In this document: positions 43,087-52,046 of the stretch, in pieces
Position numbering within the stretch: position 1 is the first letter of the stretch
Layout of the letters: every line of letters begins with the position of its first letter
Assembly (NCBI RefSeq): GCF_004363095.1
Contig: NZ_SNYO01000005.1
Span: 247,131-311,130, forward strand
Source: Actinomycetospora succinea
GTDB taxonomy: Bacteria; Actinomycetota; Actinomycetes; Mycobacteriales; Pseudonocardiaceae
DNA: 64,000 nt
Direction: 5' to 3'
Notes under the pieces: model-generated
The model's input: only the letters and a program-made list of their open reading frames with translations
Databases searched by the model: none
Told to the model about the DNA's origin: nothing
Translations under genes and position numbers: made by a program

Positions 43087-43818
43087 ATGGGGGACGACGT
43101 GCTGCGGGTCGGTGCGGCCCTGCCCGACCCGCCGTTCGAGCTGGCGGGCGACGCCGGCGACACGGTCGGGTTCGACCCGGCGGTGATGCGGGAGGTCGCG
43201 ACGCGCCTCGGACGCACGTACGTGCTGGTCCGCTACGCGGCCGACGACTTCGACGGCATCTTCGCGGGACTCGACCGCGGCGACTACGACGTCGTCGCCT
43301 CCGGCGCGACGATCACCGACCACCGTCGCACGCTCGCGCGCTTCTGCCGGCCGTACGTGCGCTCCGGGCAGAGCCTGGTGGTCGACCCGCAGCGCGGTCC
43401 CGACGTCACGGGCGTCGACGACATGACCGGGATGACGATCGGCGTGCAGCACGGCAACACCTCCGAGCCCGTCGCCGACGCGCTCGCCCGCGACGGGCGG
43501 ATCGCCGCGGTCCGGCGCTACGCCTACCGCGACATCCTCACCGCCCTCGACGACCTCGCCGCCGGGACGATCGACGGGTTCATGAAGCTCGAGCCCGTGA
43601 TGCGCGCGCTGACCCGCGACCGGCCGACGCTGACGGTCGTGCAGACCGGGATCACGCAGGAGGACCTCGGCGTGGCCGTGCAGCGCGACGCCGGCAACCT
43701 GGCGGCGAAGATCGACGGCGCCCTCGACGCGCTGCGCGCCGACGGGACGCTGGCACGCCTGGGGCGGGAGTGGCTCGGCACCGACGTCCCGGGCACCACG
43801 ACCTCGGTGGTCCCGTGA
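43087..43818 (+). CDS. Type-2 substrate-binding-domain protein without signal peptide
   Basis: 243 residues of the SBP_bac_3 fold of amino-acid-binding proteins: VLRVGAALPDPPFELAG, GFDPAVMREVATRLGR, YDVVASGATITDHRRTLARF and IGVQHGNTSEPVADALA. No signal peptide or lipobox is present, so it is likely cytoplasmic rather than an ABC importer subunit; it may bind a metabolite for signalling. ATG 43087 follows CACACT, so the start may be leaderless. Its stop overlaps the cupin gene by 4 nt. Confidence 0.8.
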   Translation: MGDDVLRVGAALPDPPFELAGDAGDTVGFDPAVMREVATRLGRTYVLVRYAADDFDGIFAGLDRGDYDVVASGATITDHRRTLARFCRPYVRSGQSLVVDPQRGPDVTGVDDMTGMTIGVQHGNTSEPVADALARDGRIAAVRRYAYRDILTALDDLAAGTIDGFMKLEPVMRALTRDRPTLTVVQTGITQEDLGVAVQRDAGNLAAKIDGALDALRADGTLARLGREWLGTDVPGTTTSVVP

Positions 43819-44132
43819 GCCGCCTCGTGCGCCTCTGGACCGAGGACGGCGAATCGCGGTTCCGCGAGGAGACCGGCCTGCCTCCCACCGAGGACGCACG
43901 CCGCGTCCACGCCGAGGAGTCGCCGCCGGGCAGCGCGCTGCCCTGGCACGACGCCCCGTGCCGGCAGTACGTGATCACGTTGACCGGCACGCTGCGCTTC
44001 ACCACGCGCGACGGCGCGACCTTCCTCCTCGCCCCCGGGGACGTCCTGCTCGCCGAGGACACCGCCGGCGGCGGGCACCGCTGGGAGCTGGTCGACGACC
44101 AGCCCTGGCGGCGGGTCTACGTCGAGCTGTGA
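43815..44132 (+). CDS. Cupin-domain protein
   Basis: 105 residues, one cupin barrel. The first motif region reads PWHDAPCRQYVITLTGTLRF, and the second GATFLLAPGDVLLAEDTAGG GHRWEL. A His-containing metal site is plausible. GTG 43815 overlaps the previous stop (GTGA), so it is co-translated with the substrate-binding protein. A combined role in small-molecule sensing or metabolism is inferred. Confidence 0.82.
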   Translation: MSRLVRLWTEDGESRFREETGLPPTEDARRVHAEESPPGSALPWHDAPCRQYVITLTGTLRFTTRDGATFLLAPGDVLLAEDTAGGGHRWELVDDQPWRRVYVEL

Positions 44133-44141
44133 GCCCGCGAC

Positions 44142-44345
44142 TCAGCGGCGCCCCTTGCTCTGCCAGTAGCCCGGGCCGGGGGTGTCGACCGTGTGCTTGC
44201 GGCTCTTCGCGTTCCACGACCAGCGTCCGGCGCCGAGTCCCCAGCTGACGCCGTCCGGACCGGCGTGCAGGCGCAACGGCCCGAGACGGAACGTGCGGCG
44301 CAGGTGGTGGCGCGGATGGACGTGGGGCAGCAGACGGAATCCCAT
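44142..44345 (-). CDS. DUF4236-family small protein
   Basis: 67 residues, basic, with LRRTFRLGPLRLHAGPDGVS and GWGLGAGRWSWNAK-type repeats of the DUF4236 family. The ATG at 44345 has AGGAGG upstream. The function is unknown. It converges on the cupin gene with 9 bp between the stops. Confidence 0.75.
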   Translation of the reverse strand: MGFRLLPHVHPRHHLRRTFRLGPLRLHAGPDGVSWGLGAGRWSWNAKSRKHTVDTPGPGYWQSKGRR

Positions 44346-44410
44346 GAGCTCCTCCTTCGTCGTGACCGGACAACGGGTGCCCGGCGCGAGGAGTTCCCGA
44401 ACGGGACGAA

Positions 44411-44803
44411 TCAGGCAGCGCCCACCGACGCCGCGGCCGGGATCTCGTCCGGCGAGAACCACACCGGCAGACCCCGCTCGCGGGCGATCGCGACGTCCTG
44501 GTCGGCGCCCTGCGACGCGCCGGGGAGGCGCAGCACGCCGTCGCAGTGCTCGAGGAGGCGGTGGGCCGTCGGGTACATGACCTGCTCGGCGAGGGGGTCG
44601 GCGATCCCGTCGGCGCCGGCGCTGGACAGCACGGGCAGCGCCACCCACTCGCCGATCATCGGCACGTGCCCCTTGGCGAAGATCGGCCACGCCGCCTCCT
44701 CGAGGCGGCGCAGGTTGCGGTCGAGCAGGACGGGATCGTCGCCGGTGCCCGAGCGGTAGGGGCCGGCGATGAGGACGAGGAGACTGTTCACGAACGAGGA
44801 CAC
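44411..44803 (-). CDS. DUF4406-like (nucleoside 2-deoxyribosyltransferase-type) protein
   Basis: About 130 residues. LLVLIAGPYRSGTGDDPVLL with an AGPY loop, LLEHCDGVLRLPGASQGADQ and ARERGLPVWFSPDEIP form the small Rossmann fold of the DUF4406/nucleoside deoxyribosyltransferase group. The start may be GTG 44803 or GTG 44790; the upstream region is AT-rich. It is divergent from the deoR gene, so the two probably share control. A role in nucleotide or carbohydrate metabolism is a guess. Confidence 0.6.
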   Translation of the reverse strand: MSSFVNSLLVLIAGPYRSGTGDDPVLLDRNLRRLEEAAWPIFAKGHVPMIGEWVALPVLSSAGADGIADPLAEQVMYPTAHRLLEHCDGVLRLPGASQGADQDVAIARERGLPVWFSPDEIPAAASVGAA

Positions 44804-44839
44804 TAGTATGGATAAACACGCACAATCAAGGAGAAACAC

Positions 44840-45592
44840 GTGCTGAGTGCGCAGCGTCGCGATCTGTTGATGGAGCGGCTCCGCCGCGACGGCCGCCTCG
44901 TCGGCCGCGACGTCGCCGCCGAGCTGGGCGTCAGCGACGACATGGTCCGCCGCGACCTGCGCGAGCTGGCCGCCGCCGGGCTCGTGCAGCGCGTCTACGG
45001 CGGGGCCCTCCCGGTCTCGCCCGCGGTCGCCGACTACGCGTCGCGCCGCTCGGTCGCCGAGGACAGCAAGCGCCGCGTCGCCGCCGCCGCGGCCGGGCTC
45101 GTGACGCCGGGCGCCGTGGTCGTCCTCGACGGCGGGACCACGGCGCTCGCCGTCGTCGAGGCCCTTCCCCGCGACCTGCGCGCCACCGTCGTCACCCACA
45201 GCCCGACCATCGCGGTGGCGCTCGTCGACCACCCGGAGATCGACGTCGAGATCCTCGGCGGGCGGCTGTTCCGGCACTCGCTGGTGGCGTGCGGGGCCGC
45301 CGCGGTGGAGGCGGCCGCGGGGGTGCGCGCCGACCTGTTCCTGCTCGGCGTCACCGGCGTCCACGCCGAGGCGGGCCTGACCACCGGCGACCGCGACGAG
45401 GCGGCGATGAAGCGCGCGCTCGCGGCCCGGGCCGGCGACACCTGGGTGCTCGCGAGCTCGGAGAAGATCGGCGCGGCCTCACCGTTCGAGGTGCTCCCGC
45501 TGGACGCCGTCGCCGGGGTCGTCACCGACGCCGACGACGGGCCCGCGCTCGCCGCGCTCACCGACGCCGGGGTGTCCGTGGTGCGCGCCTGA
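44840..45592 (+). CDS. DeoR/GlpR-family transcriptional regulator
   Basis: 250 residues. The helix-turn-helix is QRRDLLMERLRRDGRLVGRD, VAAELGVSDDMVRRDLRELA, followed by the sugar-phosphate-sensing DeoRC domain: VVVLDGGTTALAVVEALPRD, LFLLGVTGVHAEAGLTTGDR and ASSEKIGAASPFEVLPL. GTG 44840 has AAGGAG 6 nt upstream. It probably controls the divergent DUF4406-like gene, and overlaps the convergent ABC ATPase by 114 bp. The effector would be a phosphorylated sugar or nucleoside derivative. Confidence 0.9.
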   Translation: MLSAQRRDLLMERLRRDGRLVGRDVAAELGVSDDMVRRDLRELAAAGLVQRVYGGALPVSPAVADYASRRSVAEDSKRRVAAAAAGLVTPGAVVVLDGGTTALAVVEALPRDLRATVVTHSPTIAVALVDHPEIDVEILGGRLFRHSLVACGAAAVEAAAGVRADLFLLGVTGVHAEAGLTTGDRDEAAMKRALAARAGDTWVLASSEKIGAASPFEVLPLDAVAGVVTDADDGPALAALTDAGVSVVRA

Positions 45593-46378
45593 CCGCGACA
45601 GCCCGGACCGCAACAACTCCGCCGCCTGCGCCCGCAGGTGCACGAACACCTCCGACTCGCGGGTGGCGATCTGGTCCCGCTCGCGCGGCAGGCCCACCGC
45701 GAGGTCCGCGACGACGGCGGCCGGGCGCGGCGAGAGCACGACGACGCGGTCGGCGAGGTAGATGCTCTCGTCGATGTCGTGGGTCACGAGCACCACGGTC
45801 ATCGCGTACTCGCGGCGCACGCGCACCAGGAGGTCCTCGAGGTCGGCGCGCGTCAGGGCGTCGACCGAGGCGAACGGCTCGTCCATCAGCAGCAGGTCGG
45901 GGCGCCGGGCGAGGGCGCGCGCGATCGCGACGCGCTGCTGCATGCCGCCCGAGAGCTGCCCGGGCCGGCGCCCGGCGGCGTCTGCGAGCCCGACCGCCTC
46001 GAGGGCCTCCTCGGTGCGCGCCCGCCGGGTCGACCGGTCCAGGTCGGCGGCGAGGCCGAACTCGACGTTGCGGGCCACCGTCGACCACGGCAGCAGCGAG
46101 CGCCCGTAGTCCTGGAACACCACGCCGAGCCCGTCGGGCACCCCGCGCACGGGCTCGCCGCGCAGCCGCACCTCACCGCGGTCGGGCGCCCGCAGGCCCG
46201 CGAGGCAGCGCAGCAGCGTCGACTTGCCGCACCCCGACGGCCCGAGCAGGCACACCACCTCGTCCCGCTCGACGTGCAGGGACAGCCCGTCGAGCACCGT
46301 CGTCGTGCTCCGGCCGTCGCGGAAGGCCACGGCGACGTCGTCCACCTCGACCATCGACCCCACGAGGTCCCCCCTCAT
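45479..46378 (-). CDS. ABC transporter ATPase (nitrate/sulfonate/taurine type)
   Basis: 299 residues. The ATPase is full: Walker A LLGPSGCGKSTLL near 46, Q-loop VVFQDYGRSLLPWS, signature QLSGGMQQRVAIARAL, Walker B LLLMDEPFASVDALT and switch His in VTHDIDESI. It energises the importer with the two permeases and lipoprotein upstream. ATG 46378 overlaps the permease stop (ATGA). The last ~38 residues are encoded opposite the 3' end of deoR, an unusual 114-bp convergent overlap, and look unlike ABC sequence. Confidence 0.9.
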   Translation of the reverse strand: MRGDLVGSMVEVDDVAVAFRDGRSTTTVLDGLSLHVERDEVVCLLGPSGCGKSTLLRCLAGLRAPDRGEVRLRGEPVRGVPDGLGVVFQDYGRSLLPWSTVARNVEFGLAADLDRSTRRARTEEALEAVGLADAAGRRPGQLSGGMQQRVAIARALARRPDLLLMDEPFASVDALTRADLEDLLVRVRREYAMTVVLVTHDIDESIYLADRVVVLSPRPAAVVADLAVGLPRERDQIATRESEVFVHLRAQAAELLRSGLSRSGAHHGHPGVGERGERGPVVGVGDDPGDGVQREHLER

Positions 46379-47133
46379 CCCGTGCTCCGGCCCAGCGCGC
46401 GGCGCTCGACACCCAGCAGCGCCGCGTTCAGCGCGTAGCCGACGACCCCGAGCAGGACGATCGCCGCCCACATCGCCGGGAAGTCGAACCCCCGCTGCGC
46501 GACGACGAGCTGGTGGCCCAGACCGCTCGTCGACGCCATCAGCTCCGAGACCACCATGAGGATCAGCGCGAGCGACAGGCTCACCCGCAGGCCCGCGACA
46601 ATCCGTGGCGCGGCCGCCGGCAGGATCACCCGCCGCAGCCGGCGGAACCCGGTGACGCGGTAGACCTCGGCGGTGTCCATCGTGACCGGGTCGACCCCGC
46701 GGGCGCCGTCGGCGGTGTTGAGCAGGACCGGCCACACCGTGCCGAACACGATCACCGCGAGCTGCATCGGCGTGCCCGCCGCGAACAGGATCACGAAGAC
46801 CGGGATCAGCACCGGCGGCGGGAGCGCCCGGGCGAACGCCAGCAGCGGGGCGAGGTACTCGCCCGCCCGCCGGGAGCGGCCCAGCAGCAGGCCCACGGCG
46901 ATCCCGATCACCGCCGAGAGCCCCCATCCCACGACGACACGCAGCACGCTGGGCACCACATCCGCCCACGCCGCCTCGGTGAGGACCGCGGGCCCGGAGA
47001 ACCACGTGCGCCACCCGACCTGCGCGATCGCGGTCGGCGGCGGGAAGAACGCGCTGCCCGCGGCCCGCGCGACGAGCTCCCACACGACCACGACGAGGGC
47101 GAAGACGCCCCAGCGCACGAGCGGGCGGGTCAC
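46375..47133 (-). CDS. ABC transporter permease (SsuC/TauC-like)
   Basis: 252 residues with six TM segments and the BPD_transp_1 coupling motif (DTAEVYRVTGFRRLRRVILP). It is one of two consecutive permeases. GTG 47133 is selected because it overlaps the previous stop by 4 nt (GTGA) and starts right at the domain (TRPLVRWGVFALVVVVWELV); an earlier GTG at 47169 would overlap by 40 bp. Substrate: probably a sulfonate, nitrate, cyanate or pyrimidine-type compound, not determinable. Confidence 0.88.
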   Translation of the reverse strand: MTRPLVRWGVFALVVVVWELVARAAGSAFFPPPTAIAQVGWRTWFSGPAVLTEAAWADVVPSVLRVVVGWGLSAVIGIAVGLLLGRSRRAGEYLAPLLAFARALPPPVLIPVFVILFAAGTPMQLAVIVFGTVWPVLLNTADGARGVDPVTMDTAEVYRVTGFRRLRRVILPAAAPRIVAGLRVSLSLALILMVVSELMASTSGLGHQLVVAQRGFDFPAMWAAIVLLGVVGYALNAALLGVERRALGRSTG

Positions 47134-47900
47134 GAGGCCGCCGCCGACTCGGGGCTCCACGACAGCCACCGGCGCCCCACCGCCGTGAGCGCGGCGTTGG
47201 CGGCGAGCCCGACGAGCCCCGCCACGATCGCCGCCGCGAGCACCAGGTCCGTCCGCCCGCCGCCCGTGCCGGACTGCGCGATGTACTCCCCGATCCCGCG
47301 CCCGCCGCCGACGAGGAGCTCGGTGGAGACGATGAGGATCAGCGCCACCGCCGCGGCGAGCCGGACCCCCGTCAGCACGAAGGGCGCCATCGACGGCAGC
47401 ACGATCCGCGCCAGGGTCCGGCGGCGCCCGACCCGGAACGCCGCCGCGGTCTCGCGCAGCAGCGGGTCGACCTCGGTGACGGCGTGGACCGTGTTGAACA
47501 GGATCGGCCAGACGGCCGCGTAGACGGCCAGCGCGATCTTGCTCGCGGGTCCCTGCCCGATGAGGACGACCGCCAGCGGGATCAGCGCGACCGACGGGAT
47601 CGGGCGCAGGAACTCGACCAGCGCCCGGGTGCCGGCACGGATGCCCGGCACGCTGCCCAGCAGGACCCCGGCCGGCACCGCGATCCCGACGGCGACCCCC
47701 AGCCCGATCAGCCAGGCGAGGACCGTCGCGACGACGTCGGCCCGGAACGCCGGGTCGCCCGCGATCTCGACGAGGCCCGCGAGCACCGCCGACGTCGGCG
47801 GCAGGAGCTCCGGCGGGACCAGCCCGATCCGCCCGACGACCTCCCCGATCGCGAGGAACACGCCGACGCCGACGAGACCGCGCAGAACAGCACGGCTCAC
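47130..47900 (-). CDS. ABC transporter permease (SsuC/TauC-like), second copy
   Basis: 256 residues, six TM segments, with the EAA-like motif LLRETAAAFRVGRRRTLARI and a hydrophobic start VSRAVLRGLVGVGVFLAIGE. It should pair with the permease downstream as a heterodimer. GTG 47900 overlaps the lipoprotein stop by 4 nt. Two distinct permeases in one NMT1-type operon are known but less common than a single one. Confidence 0.88.
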   Translation of the reverse strand: MSRAVLRGLVGVGVFLAIGEVVGRIGLVPPELLPPTSAVLAGLVEIAGDPAFRADVVATVLAWLIGLGVAVGIAVPAGVLLGSVPGIRAGTRALVEFLRPIPSVALIPLAVVLIGQGPASKIALAVYAAVWPILFNTVHAVTEVDPLLRETAAAFRVGRRRTLARIVLPSMAPFVLTGVRLAAAVALILIVSTELLVGGGRGIGEYIAQSGTGGGRTDLVLAAAIVAGLVGLAANAALTAVGRRWLSWSPESAAAS

Positions 47901-48907
47901 TGCGGCGCGAGCAGCGGCGCGACGTCGAACCGGCCCGGCACCAGCGCGAACTGCTGCATGAGGTCGGCGACGCGCTGGAGCCGGGTGCCGTCCAGCGACT
48001 GCGGGTAGGTCCCGAGGTTGATCAGCGTGGCGGTGGCCCGGTCGATGCGGATGTAGGTCGGGAGCACCTGCTCGACGTTGGCCCGGTCGGCGGCGGCCTG
48101 CTGCCCCCGCAGCATCGCGCGCTGGAAGGCCGCCACCGTCCGCGGGTTCTGCTCGGCGAAGGCCTCGGTGGTGCCGTAGCCGCCGAGCGGGATGTCGGCG
48201 GTCGGCCCCGACGCGGTGTCGAGGACCGGGACGGCGCCCGAGCTCCGCTCCGCCGCGGTGATGAACGGTTCGACCATGGCGGCCGCGTCGACCCTGCCCG
48301 CGGCCAGTGCCGCCGCCATGTCCGGGAACGGCACCTCCACGAACTGCACCGTGTTCGGATCGACGCCGTTCGTCTGCAGCGCCGAGCGCGCATTCAGCTC
48401 GACGATGTTGCGGAACGTGTTCACCGCGACCCGGCGTCCCGCGAGATCGCGCGGCGCGCGCACCGTGCCGTCGGGTCGGGCGACCAGTACGAACGTGTTC
48501 GGACCGGCCTGATATCCGTCCGAGATCAAACGGAATTTCCCGACGCCCTGGCTCTCGGCGAGGAAGAACGACACGTAGTTGCCGAACGTGACGTCGAGGC
48601 TCCCGCCGACCACGGCGGGTATCGACGCTGCGCCGCCCTGCGCGACGACCGGTTCGACGGTCAGCCCCTCGTCGCGGAAGAATCCCCGCTCCTGGGCGAG
48701 GTAGAACGACGCGGTGTCGACGATGTTGAGCATCCCGACGCGTAGCGTGGGCTTCTCCGGCCCCTGGCCGTCCCCGCCCTGGCCCCCGGAGCTCGACCCG
48801 CCGAGCGCGCTGCACCCGGCCAGGACGAGGACGGCGAGAATCGTCAGTAATCGGACGGCGATCTGTCGACCGCGACCGACGCCCCGTTCACTACTCCACT
48901 TGCGCAC
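47897..48907 (-). CDS. ABC substrate-binding lipoprotein (NMT1/SsuA-like)
   Basis: 336 residues. A lipoprotein signal peptide (AVRLLTILAVLVLAGCSALG, lipobox LAGC) precedes an NMT1-type binding domain: LRVGMLNIVDTASFYLAQER, GFFRDEGLTVEPVV, GGSLDVTFGNYVSF. GTG 48907 has AAGGGG 6 nt upstream. It is the first gene of the importer operon, tethered outside the membrane. The ligand could be an alkanesulfonate, nitrate, thiamine precursor or pyrimidine. Confidence 0.9.
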   Translation of the reverse strand: MRKWSSERGVGRGRQIAVRLLTILAVLVLAGCSALGGSSSGGQGGDGQGPEKPTLRVGMLNIVDTASFYLAQERGFFRDEGLTVEPVVAQGGAASIPAVVGGSLDVTFGNYVSFFLAESQGVGKFRLISDGYQAGPNTFVLVARPDGTVRAPRDLAGRRVAVNTFRNIVELNARSALQTNGVDPNTVQFVEVPFPDMAAALAAGRVDAAAMVEPFITAAERSSGAVPVLDTASGPTADIPLGGYGTTEAFAEQNPRTVAAFQRAMLRGQQAAADRANVEQVLPTYIRIDRATATLINLGTYPQSLDGTRLQRVADLMQQFALVPGRFDVAPLLAPQ

Positions 48908-49137
48908 AATTGCCCCCTTGTGGACCACGAATTGTTCGATCAAATCGACGCGGCGTGGTGCGTCCGCGTGAAGAACTGTCTCGATCGGGTGTCGTGTTCG
49001 CCACGGGGAAGCTACCGTGGCTTTCGTCATCGTCACAGATAGTTGTTGTACGAGGTTCTTGTCCGTCGAACGCACGGCGTTCCGCGAGGACCCGAGAACA
49101 CGATCCGTGCCGAGCCTGGCGAACCGGGGGATCGTCC
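48908..49137. other. Divergent control region between the ABC importer and the conservon
   Basis: A 230-bp gap with relatively AT-rich stretches around 48935-48955 and 49015-49065. A CCACGG/CCGTGG inverted repeat (49001-49006 with 49015-49020) is the only clear symmetric element. No gene is supported here. It should hold promoters for both operons. Confidence 0.5.
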
Positions 49138-51627
49138 GTGGCCGAGAGCACCGAGAGCACCATGCCCGCGTCGGGGGGAGCAGCCGAGCAGCCGACCGCA
49201 CCGCGGTGGGCCACCCGCTGGAACCCGGGCCACTGGCGTGTGCGCACCAAGGTCGTCGCCGTGGCGGCGGTCCCGATCCTGCTGGTGCTGGTGCTGGCCG
49301 GGCTGACGATCCAGACGCAGCTCGCCGAGCGCAGCGCCCTGGCGCAGGTGGCCACCGGCACGCGGCTGACGGCGACGGTGTCCGACCTGATCGACCAGGT
49401 GCAGGTCGAACGCAGCGTGACCGCCGCGTGGGTCGCCGCCGGCCGGACCCCGGACCGTTCCGGGCTCGACGCCGTCGCGGACCGCACCGACACCGCCGTC
49501 GAGGCCCTCCGCGACGCGGGCGGGGCGGCGGCCGGGCTCGACCCCGGCGTCCGCGACCGCTACGCGACGGCCCTCGCGCGCCTCGACGCCCTGCCGGCCC
49601 TGCGGGCGACGGCGGTGGCCACCCGCTACCCGGCCACCAGCGTCGTCACCGGCTACACGGGACTGGTCGACCCCCTGCTGGCGCTGTCCCGCGACGTCGC
49701 CGGCGCGGTGGGCGAGCCGTCGGTCGTCCGCCCGGCGACGAGCCTCGCCGCCCTCGGCCGGGCCAAGGAGCAGGCCGAGGTCCAGCACGCGCTGCTGCTG
49801 GTCGGGGCGATCAACCGCACGCTGCCGGTCGGCGCGGGGGACGCCCTGCGCGGGTCGGTCGCCGAGCAGGAGGCCGCGACCGCGGAGTTCGAGGCGGGCT
49901 CGAGCCCGGCGCAGGTCCAGCGCTTCGACGACACCGTCGCGGGGCCCGAGGTCGACCAGCGGGTCCGCACGCTGCAGACCGCGCTCCTCCAGGACGGGAC
50001 GGCGCTCGCCGTCGACCCGGTCGCCTGGGACCGCGCCGCGAGCGCCACCCGCGAGCGGATGCGCACCCTCGAGACCGGTCTGCAGGACGAGCTGCGGGGC
50101 ACCGCGGACGGGCTCGTCGCGCGGGCCACCACCACGGCCGTCGTCGTCATCGCCCTGGTGCTGCTCGGCGTGCTCGCGGCGATCGCGCTCGCCGTCGTCA
50201 TCGCCCGCTCGCTGATCACCCCGCTGCGGCGTCTGCGCTGGTCCGCGCTGGACGTGGCGGACCGCCGCCTCCCCGAGGCGGTCCGGCACCTCGAGGACGA
50301 GGGCGTGGGCAGCGATCCCCCGGAGGACGCCGTCGAGCCGGTCCCGATCCACACCGAGGAGGAGGTCGGCGAGGTCGCCCGCGCCTTCGACAGCGTGCAC
50401 CGCGAGGCCGTCCGCCTCGCCGGCGAGCAGGCCCGCCTGCGCACCAACCTCAACGCGCTGTTCGTGAACCTGTCCCGCCGCTCCCAAGGGCTCGTCGAGC
50501 GGCAGATCCTGCTCATCGACACCCTCGAGAGCCGGGAGGAGGACCCGGACGTCCTCGCCGACCTGTTCCGGCTCGACCACCTCGCCACGCGCATGCGCCG
50601 CAACGGCGAGAACCTGCTGGTCCTGGGCGGCGCGACGCCGACCCGCGGGCCCACCGAGCCCCTGCTGCTCGCCGACGTCGTGCGGGCGGCCGTCGGCGAG
50701 GTCGAGCACTACCAGCGCGTCGAGGTCGGGGCGGTGCCCGGGCTGCGGGTGCAGGGCACGCCCGCCGACGACCTCACCCACCTGCTCGCCGAGCTGCTCG
50801 ACAACGCCACGAGCTACTCGCCGCCCGACAGCCCGGTCACGGTCAGCGCCTCCCGCGCCCCCGACGGCGGCGCGATCGTCGAGGTCGCCGACGCGGGGCT
50901 CGGCATGGACACCGAGGACCTCGACGACGCCAACGCCCGCCTCGACCAGCCCGTGCTCCTCGACTCCACGGTGCCCCGGCAGATGGGCCTGTTCGTGGTG
51001 GGCGCGCTGGCCCGCCGGCACGGGATCACCGCCCGGCTGCTGCCCGGCAGCGACGACGGCACGACGGCGAGCGTCCACGTGCCCGCCGACCTCCTGGTCG
51101 CCCACGAGCGGCCCCGGGCCACGCCCGACGCCCCGCCGGGCGCCACGCCCGACGTCGCGGCCGAGGAGCACACCGACGACCCGCTGACCGACGAGGTCCC
51201 CGTCGCCGCGCCCCCGGACGAGCCGATCTTCCAGGCGATGTGCTCGGCGTGGTTCTCCGACGACGGCGCCGCGGTGCCGGCACCCCGCAACGGGGAGGCC
51301 TCGCTGTGGGACTCCGGCGCCGACGAGGGCTGGCGCGCCGTCGCCGCCCGCGCCGCCGAGCCGGAGCCCGCCGAGCACACCGCGGGCGGCCTGCCCCGGC
51401 GCCGCCGGGGTGCCGGTCTCGTCCCCGGTGGCGCGCCCGCGGCGGAGCCGGGTCCCGACGAGGTCCCCGCGCCCCGGCAGGGCGTCGACGCCGACGCCCT
51501 GCGCGCCCGCATGAGCCAGTTCCAGCAGGGCACCACCCGCGGCCGCGAGCAGATCGACACCGACGGCTTCGAGGTCCCGGCCCGGGACGACGACACCATC
51601 GAGACCGTCTCGGGAGGCCCGCGATGA
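49138..51627 (+). CDS. Nitrate/nitrite-sensing-type histidine-kinase-like protein (conservon sensor)
   Basis: 829 residues. TM1 is at about 39-58, an extracytoplasmic helical NIT (nitrate- and nitrite-sensing) domain at 60-330, TM2 at 331-356, then HAMP, a dimerisation helix (FVNLSRRSQGLVERQILLID) and an HATPase domain (N-box DDLTHLLAELLDNATSYSPP, G-box DAGLGM near 587). No canonical phospho-acceptor His is seen. Residues ~697-829 are an acidic/Pro-rich tail with SAWFSD, WDSGADEGWRAVA and AGGLPRR...LVPGG. GTG 49138 has GGGGGAT 6 nt upstream. It heads the six-gene overlapping operon and probably relays to the GTPase. Confidence 0.9.
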   Translation: MAESTESTMPASGGAAEQPTAPRWATRWNPGHWRVRTKVVAVAAVPILLVLVLAGLTIQTQLAERSALAQVATGTRLTATVSDLIDQVQVERSVTAAWVAAGRTPDRSGLDAVADRTDTAVEALRDAGGAAAGLDPGVRDRYATALARLDALPALRATAVATRYPATSVVTGYTGLVDPLLALSRDVAGAVGEPSVVRPATSLAALGRAKEQAEVQHALLLVGAINRTLPVGAGDALRGSVAEQEAATAEFEAGSSPAQVQRFDDTVAGPEVDQRVRTLQTALLQDGTALAVDPVAWDRAASATRERMRTLETGLQDELRGTADGLVARATTTAVVVIALVLLGVLAAIALAVVIARSLITPLRRLRWSALDVADRRLPEAVRHLEDEGVGSDPPEDAVEPVPIHTEEEVGEVARAFDSVHREAVRLAGEQARLRTNLNALFVNLSRRSQGLVERQILLIDTLESREEDPDVLADLFRLDHLATRMRRNGENLLVLGGATPTRGPTEPLLLADVVRAAVGEVEHYQRVEVGAVPGLRVQGTPADDLTHLLAELLDNATSYSPPDSPVTVSASRAPDGGAIVEVADAGLGMDTEDLDDANARLDQPVLLDSTVPRQMGLFVVGALARRHGITARLLPGSDDGTTASVHVPADLLVAHERPRATPDAPPGATPDVAAEEHTDDPLTDEVPVAAPPDEPIFQAMCSAWFSDDGAAVPAPRNGEASLWDSGADEGWRAVAARAAEPEPAEHTAGGLPRRRRGAGLVPGGAPAAEPGPDEVPAPRQGVDADALRARMSQFQQGTTRGREQIDTDGFEVPARDDDTIETVSGGPR

Positions 51628-52046
51628 CCACCGGGACCACGTCCTTCGAGCGCTTCGCGTGGCTGGTCGACGACTTCGTGACGCGCGTGCCCGGCGTCGC
51701 CCACGCCGTCGTCATCTCCGCCGACGGGCTGCTGCTCACGCACTCGAGCCGCCTGCCCGACGAGCGCGCCGACCAGCTGGCCGCGGTCGCCGCCGGGCTG
51801 GTCAGCCTGGCCGGCGGGGCGGCGCGGTGCTTCGACGCCGGCGAGGTCGTCCAGACCGTCGTGGAGATGGCCCAGGGCCTGGTGCTGACGATGGCGATCC
51901 GCGACGGCTCGTGCCTCGTCGTGCTCGCGACGGCCGACTGCGACCGGGGGCTCGTCGGCTACGAGATGACCCTCATGACCGCCCGGGTGGGCAAGGCGCT
52001 GACCCCCGAGGTGCGCCAGGAGCTGCGCGAGGCCCAGAGCACATGA
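51624..52046 (+). CDS. Roadblock/LC7-domain protein of the conservon
   Basis: 140 residues of one roadblock/LC7 fold: RFAWLVDDFVTRVPGVAHAV, VISADGLLLTHSSRLPDERA and DQLAAVAAGLVSLAGGAARC. In conservons this subunit (CvnB type) acts as the GTPase-regulating partner next to the sensor. ATG 51624 overlaps the kinase stop by 4 nt, and its own stop overlaps the DUF742 gene in the same way. Confidence 0.95.
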   Translation: MTTGTTSFERFAWLVDDFVTRVPGVAHAVVISADGLLLTHSSRLPDERADQLAAVAAGLVSLAGGAARCFDAGEVVQTVVEMAQGLVLTMAIRDGSCLVVLATADCDRGLVGYEMTLMTARVGKALTPEVRQELREAQST

